From: Clostridia bacterium | Lineage (GTDB): Bacteria; Bacillota; Clostridia; TANB77; CAG-508 | Length of the DNA: 50,228 nucleotides | Reading direction: 5' to 3' | Assembly: GCA_900754285.1 (NCBI GenBank) | Contig: CAAECB010000015.1 | Span: forward strand, 1 to 50,228 | Part shown: in pieces, positions 8,814-17,607 of the stretch | How positions within the stretch are numbered: position 1 is the first letter of the stretch | Layout: each line of letters starts with the position of its first letter | Program-made: the position numbers and the translations under genes | The notes under the pieces: model-generated | The model's input: the letters and a program-made list of their open reading frames with translations, nothing else | What the model was told of the DNA's origin: nothing | Database searches by the model: none

Positions 8814-10007
8814 TTAAATAATTTTAGCTTTGGAATTTCCATCAACTAATTTTATATCAATTTCAGTTCCTGACTTTAATTGTTTTACACTATTGACCAT
8901 TTCTCCATTTTGTTCTATTATTGAATATCCTCTTGCTAATGTTTTTAATGGACTTAGTGCATCAAGTTTTGAAATTAATTTTACATATTTTTCTTTTTGT
9001 TCTTGCTTTTTATTTTGTATTGCTGTTTCTATTCTTTTTATGTTTTTATCTAATAATATTGCTCTATCATTTATCATTCTTGTTGGGTCTTTAAAAATTG
9101 AACTTGATATTATTTTTTCATAACGCAATTTCAACATTTCATATTTTTTATTTAATGCTAATTTTAGTCTATTTTGATATCCGTTTATTTTTTGCTTTAC
9201 TTCGTAAATGTCTGGCACTGCTAATTCTGCAGCTGCTGATGGTGTTGGTGCTCGTAAATCTGATACAAAGTCTGATATTGAGAAATCGGTTTCATGTCCT
9301 ACTGCTGATATTATTGGAAGTTCTGACTCGTATATTGCTTGTGCTACTATTTCTTCATTAAATGGCCACAGATCTTCTAATGAGCCTCCTCCTCTTGCTA
9401 AAATTAATATATCAGCTAGTTTGTTTTTATTCATAAATCTAATTCCTTCTGCTATTTTTGGTGCTGCATCTTGTCCTTGGACTGGTACTGGAAGCAATCT
9501 TATTTGTACATTTGGATTTCTTCTAGTACTTACATTTATAATATCTCTAATTACTGAACCTGTTTGAGATGTCAATACTCCTATTACTTTTGGCATTTGT
9601 GGAATTTTCTTTTTATGTGATATATCAAAATATCCCTTTTCTTCTAATTCTTGTTTTAATTTTTCATATTGTTTATATAATGCTCCTACTCCATCTTCTT
9701 GCATTGCTTTTGCATAAACTTGGTAAATTCCGTCTCTTTCAAATACAGATACTTCTCCAAAAACAAATACTTTCATTCCATCTTTTGGCATAAAATTTAG
9801 CCTTTGTGCATATGTTTTAAACATAATACATTTTATAAGTGATTTGTCATCTTTTAATGTAAAATACATATGTCCTGTATAATGATTTTTGAAATTTGAT
9901 ATCTCACCTTTTATTATTAAATTATTTAAACCTTCATCTGATGCTATTTTTTCTTTTATATAGCTATTTACTTGGCTAACTGTAACTGCCATATTTTCAT
10001 AATTCAT
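8814..10007 (-). CDS. xseA: Exodeoxyribonuclease VII large subunit
   Basis: The 397-residue product has the N-terminal OB-fold (VTVSQVNSYIKEKI...LIIKGEISNFKNHYTGHMYFTLKD), then the catalytic domain with GVLTSQTGSVIRDII, ILARGGGSLEDLWPFNEE and SAVGHETDFSISDFVSDLRAPTPSAAAE (given here in parts), a coiled-coil region, and the C-terminal LARGYSII. The length is near the usual 400-450. Together with XseB it digests single-stranded DNA. It lies directly after nusB (6 bases apart). Confidence 0.96.
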   Translation of the reverse strand: MNYENMAVTVSQVNSYIKEKIASDEGLNNLIIKGEISNFKNHYTGHMYFTLKDDKSLIKCIMFKTYAQRLNFMPKDGMKVFVFGEVSVFERDGIYQVYAKAMQEDGVGALYKQYEKLKQELEEKGYFDISHKKKIPQMPKVIGVLTSQTGSVIRDIINVSTRRNPNVQIRLLPVPVQGQDAAPKIAEGIRFMNKNKLADILILARGGGSLEDLWPFNEEIVAQAIYESELPIISAVGHETDFSISDFVSDLRAPTPSAAAELAVPDIYEVKQKINGYQNRLKLALNKKYEMLKLRYEKIISSSIFKDPTRMINDRAILLDKNIKRIETAIQNKKQEQKEKYVKLISKLDALSPLKTLARGYSIIEQNGEMVNSVKQLKSGTEIDIKLVDGNSKAKII

Positions 10008-10012
10008 TTTTC

Positions 10013-10420
10013 TTATTCCTTTACAATACTTGCTAATATTCCATTAACAAATGTTTTTGAATTTTCTTCTCCATATTTTTTTGCTAATTCTACTGCTTCA
10101 TTTATTGCTACTTTGTATGGTACTTCTTTGTATTTTATTTCATATATTGCTAATTCTAACAAACTTAAATCAATTTTTGATATTCTTTCTATTTTCCAAT
10201 TTGATTTCAAATTTTCTTCAATTAATTTTGTAATTGTTTCTTTATTTTTTTCTATTCCTGTTATTGCGTCTTTTATATATTCAATTGCTTCTTTATTTTT
10301 TATTTCATTGCTTTCTATATATAAATCTATTTGTTCTGTTGTATTTAGTTTTTTATTTTTTGGTACTTCTAAACTATACAATAATCTAAAAGCATTTTCT
10401 CTCATTAATGTTCTGTTCAT
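10013..10420 (-). CDS. nusB: Transcription antitermination factor NusB
   Basis: The 135-residue all-helical product has the NusB pattern: RENAFRLLYSLE at the N-terminus, a central WKIERISKIDLSLLELAIYEI, and a C-terminal VAINEAVELAKKYGEENSKTFVNGIL. It binds boxA RNA with NusE/S10 during rRNA transcription. The order asp23-amaP-DUF2273-nusB-xseA-xseB is standard in Firmicutes and supports the call. Confidence 0.97.
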   Translation of the reverse strand: MNRTLMRENAFRLLYSLEVPKNKKLNTTEQIDLYIESNEIKNKEAIEYIKDAITGIEKNKETITKLIEENLKSNWKIERISKIDLSLLELAIYEIKYKEVPYKVAINEAVELAKKYGEENSKTFVNGILASIVKE

Positions 10421-10438
10421 TACTATTTCCTTTCTTTT

Positions 10439-10642
10439 CTACATCTTGTCTATCCATGTCTTTAATTTAGTTTTTACATCATCTTTATTTTGTTGCACAT
10501 AATTTCCTATAAATGCTCCAAGGAAAATTACAACGATTCCTATTATTACATCATATAACCTAGTTGCTAAGATTACTATTGCAACTATAATTCCTATAAT
10601 TGCTCCACAATATTTACCTAAGAAATTTTTTAAATCTTCCAT
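10439..10642 (-). CDS. DUF2273 small integral membrane protein
   Basis: The 67-residue product has two hydrophobic helices separated by a short turn and a Lys-rich C-terminus, as in the DUF2273 family. It lies between amaP and nusB, where this family normally occurs. It probably works with AmaP and Asp23 at the membrane; the precise role is unknown. Confidence 0.9.
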   Translation of the reverse strand: MEDLKNFLGKYCGAIIGIIVAIVILATRLYDVIIGIVVIFLGAFIGNYVQQNKDDVKTKLKTWIDKM

Positions 10643-10708
10643 AAATTATCACAATCCTTTCTCTATGTTGAAAATAATTTTTTACACTTATTTTCATTAT
10701 ATATTATG

Positions 10709-11263
10709 TTACTTTGTTTGTTCACGTACTTGTGCTACTTTTTTTACTGTTATATTTACTTCTTTTACGTCTAAATCAGTTGCCATCTTAACTCTTTCTT
10801 TAATTTTGTTTTGTAAATCTGCTGATAGTTCTTTAATTATTGCATCTGAACTTACTACTAAATTTGCAAATATGCTAACATTATTTTCTTTATCTAGTTC
10901 AACCCTTGTTGTTATACTTTCAGCTTCTTTAAATCCTTTTGCTACTGATTCAACTAAATTTTCTATTGTTTCTTTTGATATCATTAATTTACCATTTGAA
11001 TTTTCTAATAAAACTCCTTGTTTATCTTTTATTTCTTCTTTTGATGTTGGATCAAAAAATATACATCTTATTGATAATAATATAAATACAATACTTACTC
11101 CTAATGTTATTTTAGAACCTGGGTCAGTTGTAATACAATTTTTTATTACATTTCCTACTACGCCCATATCTAGCCATCCGAATATTAATAAGCATAGTAT
11201 TATAGATAATATTAACATAATATTTGAATAAATAATTAATGTGATTTTTTCAATAACTTTCAT
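10709..11263 (-). CDS. amaP: Alkaline shock response membrane anchor protein AmaP
   Basis: The product has two N-terminal membrane helices (a hydrophobic hairpin within the first 70 residues) and an Asp23-like C-terminal domain (about 85-180) ending in DVKEVNITVKKVAQV. AmaP anchors Asp23 to the membrane in staphylococci. The ATG at 11263 (184 residues) is preferred over the TTG at 11272 because AGGG lies 11 bases from the ATG but only 2 from the TTG. A REP-like repeat separates it from asp23. Confidence 0.92.
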   Translation of the reverse strand: MKVIEKITLIIYSNIMLILSIILCLLIFGWLDMGVVGNVIKNCITTDPGSKITLGVSIVFILLSIRCIFFDPTSKEEIKDKQGVLLENSNGKLMISKETIENLVESVAKGFKEAESITTRVELDKENNVSIFANLVVSSDAIIKELSADLQNKIKERVKMATDLDVKEVNITVKKVAQVREQTK

Positions 11264-11307
11264 TTCTTTCAATTCCCTTCTTTATTACTATATTTAATTT
11301 TTGACTA

Positions 11308-11366
11308 GTGCTTTTTGACTCCGACCCCAAAAACACTAGTGTTTTTTTGCTCCGTCCCCAAAAGCA
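11308..11366. repeat. Tandem REP-like repeats between asp23 and amaP
   Basis: Two units occur side by side: 11308-11336 (core CCGACCCCAAAAACAC) and 11337-11366 (core CCGTCCCCAAAAG). The first is enclosed by outer CTAGTG/CACTAG arms. The second ends at the asp23 stop codon. The repeats sit inside what should be one transcript. Confidence 0.85.
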
Positions 11367-11846
11367 TTAGTCTTCCTCTTCTTCTTTTGCTACTGTATTA
11401 GTGCTTACTCCTTGTACATGTACATTTACTTCTTCTACTTTTAGTCCTGTCATATTTTCTACAGATGTTTTTACTCTATTTTGTATTTCAAATGCTACAT
11501 CTGGTATTCTTGTGCCATATTCAACAATTATATTTACATCTATTTTTACTTTGTTTTCATCTTTGTCTACTTTTATTCCTTTTGCTAAATTTTTCTTTCC
11601 ACTTAATACTTCTGATATTCCTCCTGCAAATCCTCCTGCCATTGATGATACTCCTTGTACCTCTGATACTGCTACTCCTGATATAACTGCTATTACATCA
11701 TTTGAGATTTGTATTCCTTCATTTTCTGTTATTTCTTCTGTTGTTTCTCCTGTTCCTTCTTCTACATTTTCTTGTTCTACCTCTTGTACATCTTGTTCTT
11801 TTTGTATTTCTTTTTCTTCTATTTTTTCTTGATTTTCTTCACTCAT
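11367..11846 (-). CDS. Asp23/Gls24 family envelope stress response protein
   Basis: The product (159 residues from 11846) has an acidic, Glu/Gln-rich tail (1-50) followed by a complete Asp23 domain: ISNDVIAVISGVAVSEVQGVSS, a glycine-rich stretch, VKIDVNIIVEYGTRIPDVAFEIQ, and VEEVNVHVQGV. The start at 11846 has AGGAGG at 8 bases; the upstream ATG at 11852 has only 2. Asp23 proteins form membrane-associated assemblies linked to envelope stress. The gene leads the asp23-amaP-DUF2273-nusB-xseAB series and has its own likely promoter. The acidic tail is longer than in the basic family form. Confidence 0.93.
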   Translation of the reverse strand: MSEENQEKIEEKEIQKEQDVQEVEQENVEEGTGETTEEITENEGIQISNDVIAVISGVAVSEVQGVSSMAGGFAGGISEVLSGKKNLAKGIKVDKDENKVKIDVNIIVEYGTRIPDVAFEIQNRVKTSVENMTGLKVEEVNVHVQGVSTNTVAKEEEED

Positions 11847-11870
11847 ATCCATTTCCTCCTTTTTAAAAAA

Positions 11871-11904
11871 TTGATATACTTTTTCAATAATATAAGTATA
11901 TCAA
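11871..11904. terminator. Terminator hairpin after fmt
   Basis: An 11-base perfect stem (TTGATATACTT with AAGTATATCAA) around a 12-base loop. On the minus strand it is followed by TTTTTT, as expected for ending the priA-def-fmt transcript; the other side also carries Ts. Its first minus-strand arm contains the -10 of the asp23 promoter. Confidence 0.75.
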
Positions 11905-11923
11905 TTTTTACCTTTTTTTACAA
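11895..11923 (-). promoter_or_regulatory. Sigma-A-type promoter for asp23
   Basis: TTGTAA (11918-11923), a 17-base spacer and TATACT (11895-11900) on the minus strand, about 50 bases before the asp23 start. The -10 is embedded in the fmt terminator stem. Confidence 0.6.
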
Positions 11924-11977
11924 CTATTTTTGCAAAATTCCAAAACAATTTTTTATCTTATTTTCATATTTTTAATA

Positions 11978-12901
11978 TTAGATACTATTTCCTCTCAAAT
12001 AATCTTCTGCTTTCATTCTTTTTCCATTTTCTCCTTGTATTTCTATTACTTTGATTATTCCGTCTTTTGCTTTGAATTCTAAGCCTTTTTTACAATCTGC
12101 CAAAATAACTGTACCATTTTCTTTTTTGGCTATTTCTTCAGTTATAGGTTTTAACTCAACTTTCCAAAATTTGATTTTTTTATCATTTACATATGTGTAT
12201 GCTCCCATTATTGGATTTAACCCTCTTACTAGATTTTTTATTTGTTCTGCTGTTTGATTTTCCCAATCAATTTGAGCCATACTTTTTTCTAACATTGGTG
12301 CCATTGTATAATCTGTTCCTTGTTTTTCTCTCTTTACTGTTCCAGATTCTATTTCTTTTAATGTTTTTACTAATAATTTTGCTCCTATTTTAGATAGTCT
12401 CTCCCATAATTCTCCTGTTGTTTCATATTCTCCTATTTGTACTTCTTCTTTTAATATCATATCTCCTGTGTCCATGCCTGTATCCATATACATTGTTGTT
12501 ACTCCTGTGGTTTTATCTCCATTTAGTACTGCCCATTGTATTGGTGCTGCTCCTCTATATTTTGGTAATAAAGAGGCATGTACATTTATACATCCATATT
12601 TAGGTATTTCTAAAATTTCGTTTGGCAATATTTTTCCATATGCTACTACACATATTACATCTGGTTTTTGGCTTTTTATTTCTTCTATAAATTCTGTGTT
12701 TCCTTTTACTTTTTGTGGTTGATATATTTTTATTTCTTTTTCTTGTGCATATTGTTTTACAGGTGTGGCTATTAGTTTCATTCCTCTTCCTTTTGGTCTG
12801 TCTGGATTTGTTACCACACTTAATATTTCATGTCCAGCTTCATATATTGCTTTTAGACTTTCTTCTGCAAAATCTGGTGTTCCCATAAATATAATTTTCA
12901 T
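11978..12901 (-). CDS. fmt: Methionyl-tRNA formyltransferase
   Basis: The 307-residue product formylates initiator Met-tRNA using 10-formyl-THF. It starts MKIIFMGTPDFA and contains the folate-binding/catalytic segment GCINVHASLLPKYRGAAPIQWA with Asn, His and, later, the DTGMDTGDM motif. A C-terminal OB-like tRNA-binding domain follows. The length is normal. It lies 74 bases after def and ends the ftsH-side cluster priA-def-fmt, the usual Firmicutes order. Confidence 0.97.
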   Translation of the reverse strand: MKIIFMGTPDFAEESLKAIYEAGHEILSVVTNPDRPKGRGMKLIATPVKQYAQEKEIKIYQPQKVKGNTEFIEEIKSQKPDVICVVAYGKILPNEILEIPKYGCINVHASLLPKYRGAAPIQWAVLNGDKTTGVTTMYMDTGMDTGDMILKEEVQIGEYETTGELWERLSKIGAKLLVKTLKEIESGTVKREKQGTDYTMAPMLEKSMAQIDWENQTAEQIKNLVRGLNPIMGAYTYVNDKKIKFWKVELKPITEEIAKKENGTVILADCKKGLEFKAKDGIIKVIEIQGENGKRMKAEDYLRGNSI

Positions 12902-12975
12902 ATATTTTTATCTTCCTTTCATAAATCTGGTATAATCAAAGATATTATTTTTAAAACTTCTTGTACATATTGTTT

Positions 12976-13458
12976 TTATTTGCTTTCTTCTGGTTCAACA
13001 TAATGTAATGTCCCTGGTATGATTTTATCAACAAATACTTGTCCATCTAAATGGTCTAGTTCATGGCATATTGCTTGTGCTAATAGCTCTTTTGCTTTTA
13101 CTCTTATTAGGTTTCCTTCTAAATCTGTGTAATCTGCTATGACTTCTGATGGTCTTACAATTTTTGCAAATTTGTTTGGAAAACTCAAACATCCTTCTTC
13201 TACTTCTTGTTCTCCTTTTGTTTTTATTATTTTTGGATTTATTAGAACTATTGGGCCATTGTCATCATATAAGTCTATTACAACTATTCTTTTTAGAACT
13301 CCTACTTGCACTGCTGCTAGTCCAACTCCATTATATTTGTGCATTGTTTCTATCATATCTTTTACTAGTTCTTTTACTCTTTCATCTATTTTTTCAACTT
13401 CTTTTGATTTTTTGTATAATATTTCATCTCCTTCAAGTCTTATGTTTCTTATTGCCAT
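12976..13458 (-). CDS. def: Peptide deformylase
   Basis: The 160-residue product removes the N-formyl group from new proteins. All three motifs are present: GVGLAA (44-49), EGCLSFP with metal ligand Cys90, and HELDH (132-136) with metal ligands His132 and His136 and catalytic Glu133. It is cytoplasmic and metal-dependent. It lies between priA and fmt, separated by 19 and 74 bases. Confidence 0.97.
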   Translation of the reverse strand: MAIRNIRLEGDEILYKKSKEVEKIDERVKELVKDMIETMHKYNGVGLAAVQVGVLKRIVVIDLYDDNGPIVLINPKIIKTKGEQEVEEGCLSFPNKFAKIVRPSEVIADYTDLEGNLIRVKAKELLAQAICHELDHLDGQVFVDKIIPGTLHYVEPEESK

Positions 13459-13477
13459 TTTTTCTCACTCTTCCTTT

Positions 13478-15706
13478 CTATATCATATTATTTGGATTAA
13501 CATCAATACTAATTCTAGCATCTTTTAAATTTTTCATATAAATTTTATTTAATAAATTATTACAAATAGAATTAAAATTTTCATCAATACTTCCCTTCAT
13601 AATAATTCTCCACCTATATCTATTTTGAATTTTATCAATTGGAGCAGGTGCAGGTCTAAATACTTGAATATTTTCAAATTGATTTGCTTGTAAATAATTA
13701 TAGCTTTGCAAACTTAATTGTTTTATTAGATTTTCATCTTTTCCTTCAAACTTCATTACTATTATATCGCAAAATGGTGGATATTTCAACTGTTTTCTCA
13801 AAGCTAATTCTGTTTCATAAAATTCTAAATAATTTTGTTTTTGAGCAGCTTGTATACTAAAATTTTCTGGATTATATGTTTGAATTATAACTTTTCCTGG
13901 TAATTCTCCTCTTCCTGCTCTGCCTGCTACTTGTGTTAAAATTTGAAAAGTTCGTTCTGTAGCTCTATAGTCATCTATGTTTAATGAACTGTCTGCTGCT
14001 ATAACTCCAACTAGTGTAACATTTGGAAAATGGTGGCCTTTTACTACCATTTGTGTTCCTATTAAAATATCTATATTTTCATTTCTAAATTTGTTTAAGA
14101 TTTGCTCATGTGAATTTTTTTTGCTTACTGTATCTACATCCATTCTTATTGTAGTGCTTCCTGGAAATTGTTTTATAATTTCTTGCTCTAATTTTTGAGT
14201 TCCTGTTCCAAAATATCTTATTTTATTACTCCCACATTCTGGGCATTTTGTAGCTACTGGTTTTTCTGCTCCACAATAATGGCATTTTAGTTTATTTTCA
14301 TATCCATGATAAGTCATACTTACATTGCAATTATCACATTTTACGGTATATCCACATTCTCTACACATTATAAATGTTGAATATCCTCTACGGTTTAAAA
14401 ATAGTATTGTTTGTTGTTTGTTTTTCAAGTTTTCTTCTATGTCTTTATATAATTCTCTACTTAACATTGAACGATTTCCACTTGCTAATTCTTGTTTTAA
14501 ATCCACTATTTCTACTTTTGGTAATTGTGCATTATTTGCTCTTTTTGTTAGTTCTAGTAATGTAATTTCATTTTTTTCTGTTGCATTATAATATGTTTCT
14601 ATTTCTGGTGTTGCACTTCCTAATAATAATGGTATTTTTTCTTCTTTTGCCATTTTTTTTGCTATCTCTTTTGCATCATATCTTGGATTTGATTCTGATT
14701 TATATGAGCTGTCATGTTCTTCATCTATTATTATTAGTCCTAAATTAGGTATTGGGGCAAATATTGCAGATCTTGCTCCTATTATTATTTTAGCTTTGTT
14801 TTCTCTTATCCTTTCCCATTCATCATGTCTTTCTCCTATTGAAAGTTTGCTATGTAATACTGCTATTTGCTCTTTTCCAAATCGTGATACAAATCTTTCT
14901 ATCATTTGTGGTGTAAGTGATATTTCTGGTACTAACATTATGGCTGATTTTTCTTCTTTTATTATTTTTTCTATTAGCTGCAAGTATATTTCTGTTTTTC
15001 CTGAACCTGTTATTCCAAATAATAAGAATTCTTCAAATCTTTTTTCTTTTATTGCTTGTTGTACTTGATTATATGCTTGTTGCTGTTCTTCGTTTAATAT
15101 GTATTTTTCTGTATGCTCTATTTGCTTATTTACTAGTGGGTCTCTTTTTACTGTTTGTTCTACTATTTCTAAATATCCATTTTTTATTAATGTGTTTACT
15201 ATTGCTCTTGAACAGTCTGTAAAGCTTTCTATTTCTGGTATTGTTGCTCCTTCATTGTTTTTTATAAAGTTTAATACTCTTTGATGTTTTTCTGATTTTA
15301 TTGCTCCACTTTGTATTTCATATTCTATTTCTTCTGCTTCTTTTTTTAGGTAGACACTGTTTATTGTTTTGTCTTTTATTTTGTTTTCTTTTGTTCTTGT
15401 TCCAGGTGTTTGCATTAGTTTTATGCAGTCTGTTACACTACAGTAGTATTTTTTTGCCATCCATTTTGCTAGTTCTATTTGCTTTTCTGTTAGGTTGTCT
15501 TCAATTTTTGCTATTTCTTTTACTTCATATTCTGTTTTTTCTTTAAATCCTACTACAAATCCTTCTTCTAGTTTTTTGGCTCTTCCAAATGGTACTAATA
15601 CTTTTGTTCCTATATATATGTATTCTTCCATTTCTTTTGGTATTTGATAGTCAAATGTTCTGTTTAGTTTTTTTGCTGTTCTATTTATTATGATTTCTGC
15701 TATCAT
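13478..15706 (-). CDS. priA: Primosomal protein N' (replication restart helicase PriA)
   Basis: The 742-residue product has the 3'-DNA-binding domain, a DEAD-type helicase core with Walker A GITGSGKT near 230 and the DEEHD box, the zinc-binding insert with eight cysteines (CRECGY, CDNC, CHYC, CPEC), and the second helicase lobe with QVAGRAGRG. It reloads the replisome at stalled forks. AAGGAG precedes the ATG. The length matches the family. It begins the priA-def-fmt series. Confidence 0.97.
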   Translation of the reverse strand: MIAEIIINRTAKKLNRTFDYQIPKEMEEYIYIGTKVLVPFGRAKKLEEGFVVGFKEKTEYEVKEIAKIEDNLTEKQIELAKWMAKKYYCSVTDCIKLMQTPGTRTKENKIKDKTINSVYLKKEAEEIEYEIQSGAIKSEKHQRVLNFIKNNEGATIPEIESFTDCSRAIVNTLIKNGYLEIVEQTVKRDPLVNKQIEHTEKYILNEEQQQAYNQVQQAIKEKRFEEFLLFGITGSGKTEIYLQLIEKIIKEEKSAIMLVPEISLTPQMIERFVSRFGKEQIAVLHSKLSIGERHDEWERIRENKAKIIIGARSAIFAPIPNLGLIIIDEEHDSSYKSESNPRYDAKEIAKKMAKEEKIPLLLGSATPEIETYYNATEKNEITLLELTKRANNAQLPKVEIVDLKQELASGNRSMLSRELYKDIEENLKNKQQTILFLNRRGYSTFIMCRECGYTVKCDNCNVSMTYHGYENKLKCHYCGAEKPVATKCPECGSNKIRYFGTGTQKLEQEIIKQFPGSTTIRMDVDTVSKKNSHEQILNKFRNENIDILIGTQMVVKGHHFPNVTLVGVIAADSSLNIDDYRATERTFQILTQVAGRAGRGELPGKVIIQTYNPENFSIQAAQKQNYLEFYETELALRKQLKYPPFCDIIVMKFEGKDENLIKQLSLQSYNYLQANQFENIQVFRPAPAPIDKIQNRYRWRIIMKGSIDENFNSICNNLLNKIYMKNLKDARISIDVNPNNMI

Positions 15707-15730
15707 GTTTTCTCCTTTTTTTATTTTTTT

Positions 15731-15756
15731 GAAAAAAAGCTGTAACTTCTACAGCT
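15731..15756 (-). terminator. Intrinsic terminator at the ftsH stop codon
   Basis: On the minus strand AGCTGTA (15750-15756) pairs with TACAGCT (15738-15744) around GAAGT, followed by TTTTTTT. The stem begins inside the last ftsH codons and includes the TAG stop. Confidence 0.8.
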
Positions 15757-17557
15757 CTTCTTCAAAAATTTTATTAAATTCTGTTTCGTTTATTTTCTCT
15801 TTTTCTAATAAAGTTTGAGCAATTATTTCTAACTTGTCTCTATGTTTAACTAATAATTGTTGAGCTCTTTCATATGCTGAATCAATAAGAAGTTTGACTT
15901 CTTGTCCTATTTTATCACCTATGTTTTCTCCAAAAAGTTGCATTTCATAAGGTTCTTTTCCTTTAAAATCAATAGGACCTAAAACATCACTCATTCCGTA
16001 TTTTGTAACCATATCTCTTGCAATATTTGTGGCAACTTCTATATCATTTGAAGCTCCTGTGGAAATATCATTTAGTACTAGTTTTTCTGCTGCTCTTCCT
16101 CCTAGTAATGCTGTTAATCTTTCTTGCATTTCTGTTTTTGATATATAATATTTGTCTTCATCACTTTTGTACATTGTGTATCCGCCAGCTACTCCTCTTG
16201 GTATTATTGATACTTCTTTTACATTTGATTGTGTTGGTAAATATCTTCCTACTACTGCATGTCCTGCTTCATGATATGCTGTTAATTTTTTGTCTTTGTC
16301 TGATATTACTCTTTCCTTTTTTTCTAGTCCTACTGTTACTTTTTTAACTGCTTCTTCTATATCATCATTTTCAATTTCTTCGTGTTTGTTTATTGTTGCT
16401 ATTATTGCTGCTTCATTTAAGATATTGGCAAGTTCTGCTCCTGTAAATCCTGCTGTATCTTCTGCTATGCTTTCTAAATTAACATTGTCAGAGATTTTTT
16501 TGTCTTTTGCATGTATTTTTAGAATTTCTAATCTTCCTCTAATGTCTGGTGATGGTATTGTTATTTGCCTATCAAATCTTCCTGGTCTTAATAAGGCTTT
16601 GTCTAACATTTCTGGTCTGTTTGTAGCTGCTAATACTATTATTGTTTCTTCTGAACTGAATCCATCCATTTCTACTAAAAGTTGATTTAGTGTTTGGTTA
16701 TTTTCTGATTCTCCTCCACTGTTTCCTGTTCTTCTTGCTCCTATTGCGTCTATTTCATCTATAAATACTATACATGGTGCTAATTTTCTGGCTTTTTCAA
16801 ATAGTTTTCTTACTCTTGAAGCTCCTAAACCTACAAACATTTCTACAAATTCAGATCCACTCATTGATATAAATGGTACATTTGCTTCTCCTGCTATTGC
16901 TTTTGCTATTAGTGTTTTTCCTGTTCCTGGTTTTCCATATAGCAATACTCCTTTTGGTATTTTTGCTCCCATTTTTGTGAATTTTTCTGGTGTTTTTAAA
17001 AAGTCTACTATTTCTATTAATTCTTCTTTTTCTTCGTCTAGTCCTGCTACATCTTTAAATCTTATTTTTGTTTTTCTTTCTGTGTCTTCATATACTTTTC
17101 CTTTTTCTCCACCTAATCCTTGCATTTTATATATCATTATAAATAGTGCTATCATTATTAGTGTTGGAAAAAAGCTTATTAATACCGTTAAAATTTGTGT
17201 AAATGTATTTTTGGGTTTTTGTATTAGTTCTATTTCATTTCCTTCTGCTACTTTTTGTTGTACTAATGTTATAAATGCTTCTGTATTTGGTACTACTGAA
17301 TTTTTTTCTTTTTCTTCATCTTTTACTTTTACTTTTATTGATGTGCTTCCTACTGTCATTTCTACTTTTTCTATTTTGCCTTCACTTATTTGTTTTATTA
17401 AATCTGTATATGCTAATTCTGTGTCATCTTTGTCTTTATTGTTTTTTAGAATAAATGTTGTTGCTATTATTGCTATTACAAGTATTACCAATAAAGATGT
17501 TAATCCAATTAGTATTTTTTTGTCTTTATTGTTTTTATCATCTTTATTATTTTTCAT
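15749..17557 (-). CDS. ftsH: ATP-dependent zinc metalloprotease FtsH
   Basis: The product is the membrane AAA+ protease that degrades misfolded membrane and regulatory proteins. In full-ORF numbering it has membrane helices at about 18-40 and 122-147 around a small extracytoplasmic domain, Walker A GKPGTGKT at 211-218, Walker B IVFIDEID, the second-region Arg segment ALLRPGRFDR, and the protease motif HEAGH at 432-436. The start at 17557 (602 residues) is preferred to 17566 because AGAAAGG directly touches the upstream ATG and lies 9 bases from this one. The Lys/Asn/Asp-rich N-terminus is cytoplasmic. It is followed by a terminator, so priA probably depends on read-through or an internal promoter. 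Confidence 0.97.
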   Translation of the reverse strand: MKNNKDDKNNKDKKILIGLTSLLVILVIAIIATTFILKNNKDKDDTELAYTDLIKQISEGKIEKVEMTVGSTSIKVKVKDEEKEKNSVVPNTEAFITLVQQKVAEGNEIELIQKPKNTFTQILTVLISFFPTLIMIALFIMIYKMQGLGGEKGKVYEDTERKTKIRFKDVAGLDEEKEELIEIVDFLKTPEKFTKMGAKIPKGVLLYGKPGTGKTLIAKAIAGEANVPFISMSGSEFVEMFVGLGASRVRKLFEKARKLAPCIVFIDEIDAIGARRTGNSGGESENNQTLNQLLVEMDGFSSEETIIVLAATNRPEMLDKALLRPGRFDRQITIPSPDIRGRLEILKIHAKDKKISDNVNLESIAEDTAGFTGAELANILNEAAIIATINKHEEIENDDIEEAVKKVTVGLEKKERVISDKDKKLTAYHEAGHAVVGRYLPTQSNVKEVSIIPRGVAGGYTMYKSDEDKYYISKTEMQERLTALLGGRAAEKLVLNDISTGASNDIEVATNIARDMVTKYGMSDVLGPIDFKGKEPYEMQLFGENIGDKIGQEVKLLIDSAYERAQQLLVKHRDKLEIIAQTLLEKEKINETEFNKIFEEEL

Positions 17558-17607
17558 TTTCATCATCCTTTCTCTAGTTGAAAAATAATTACAATTTTTT
17601 CAGCTAA

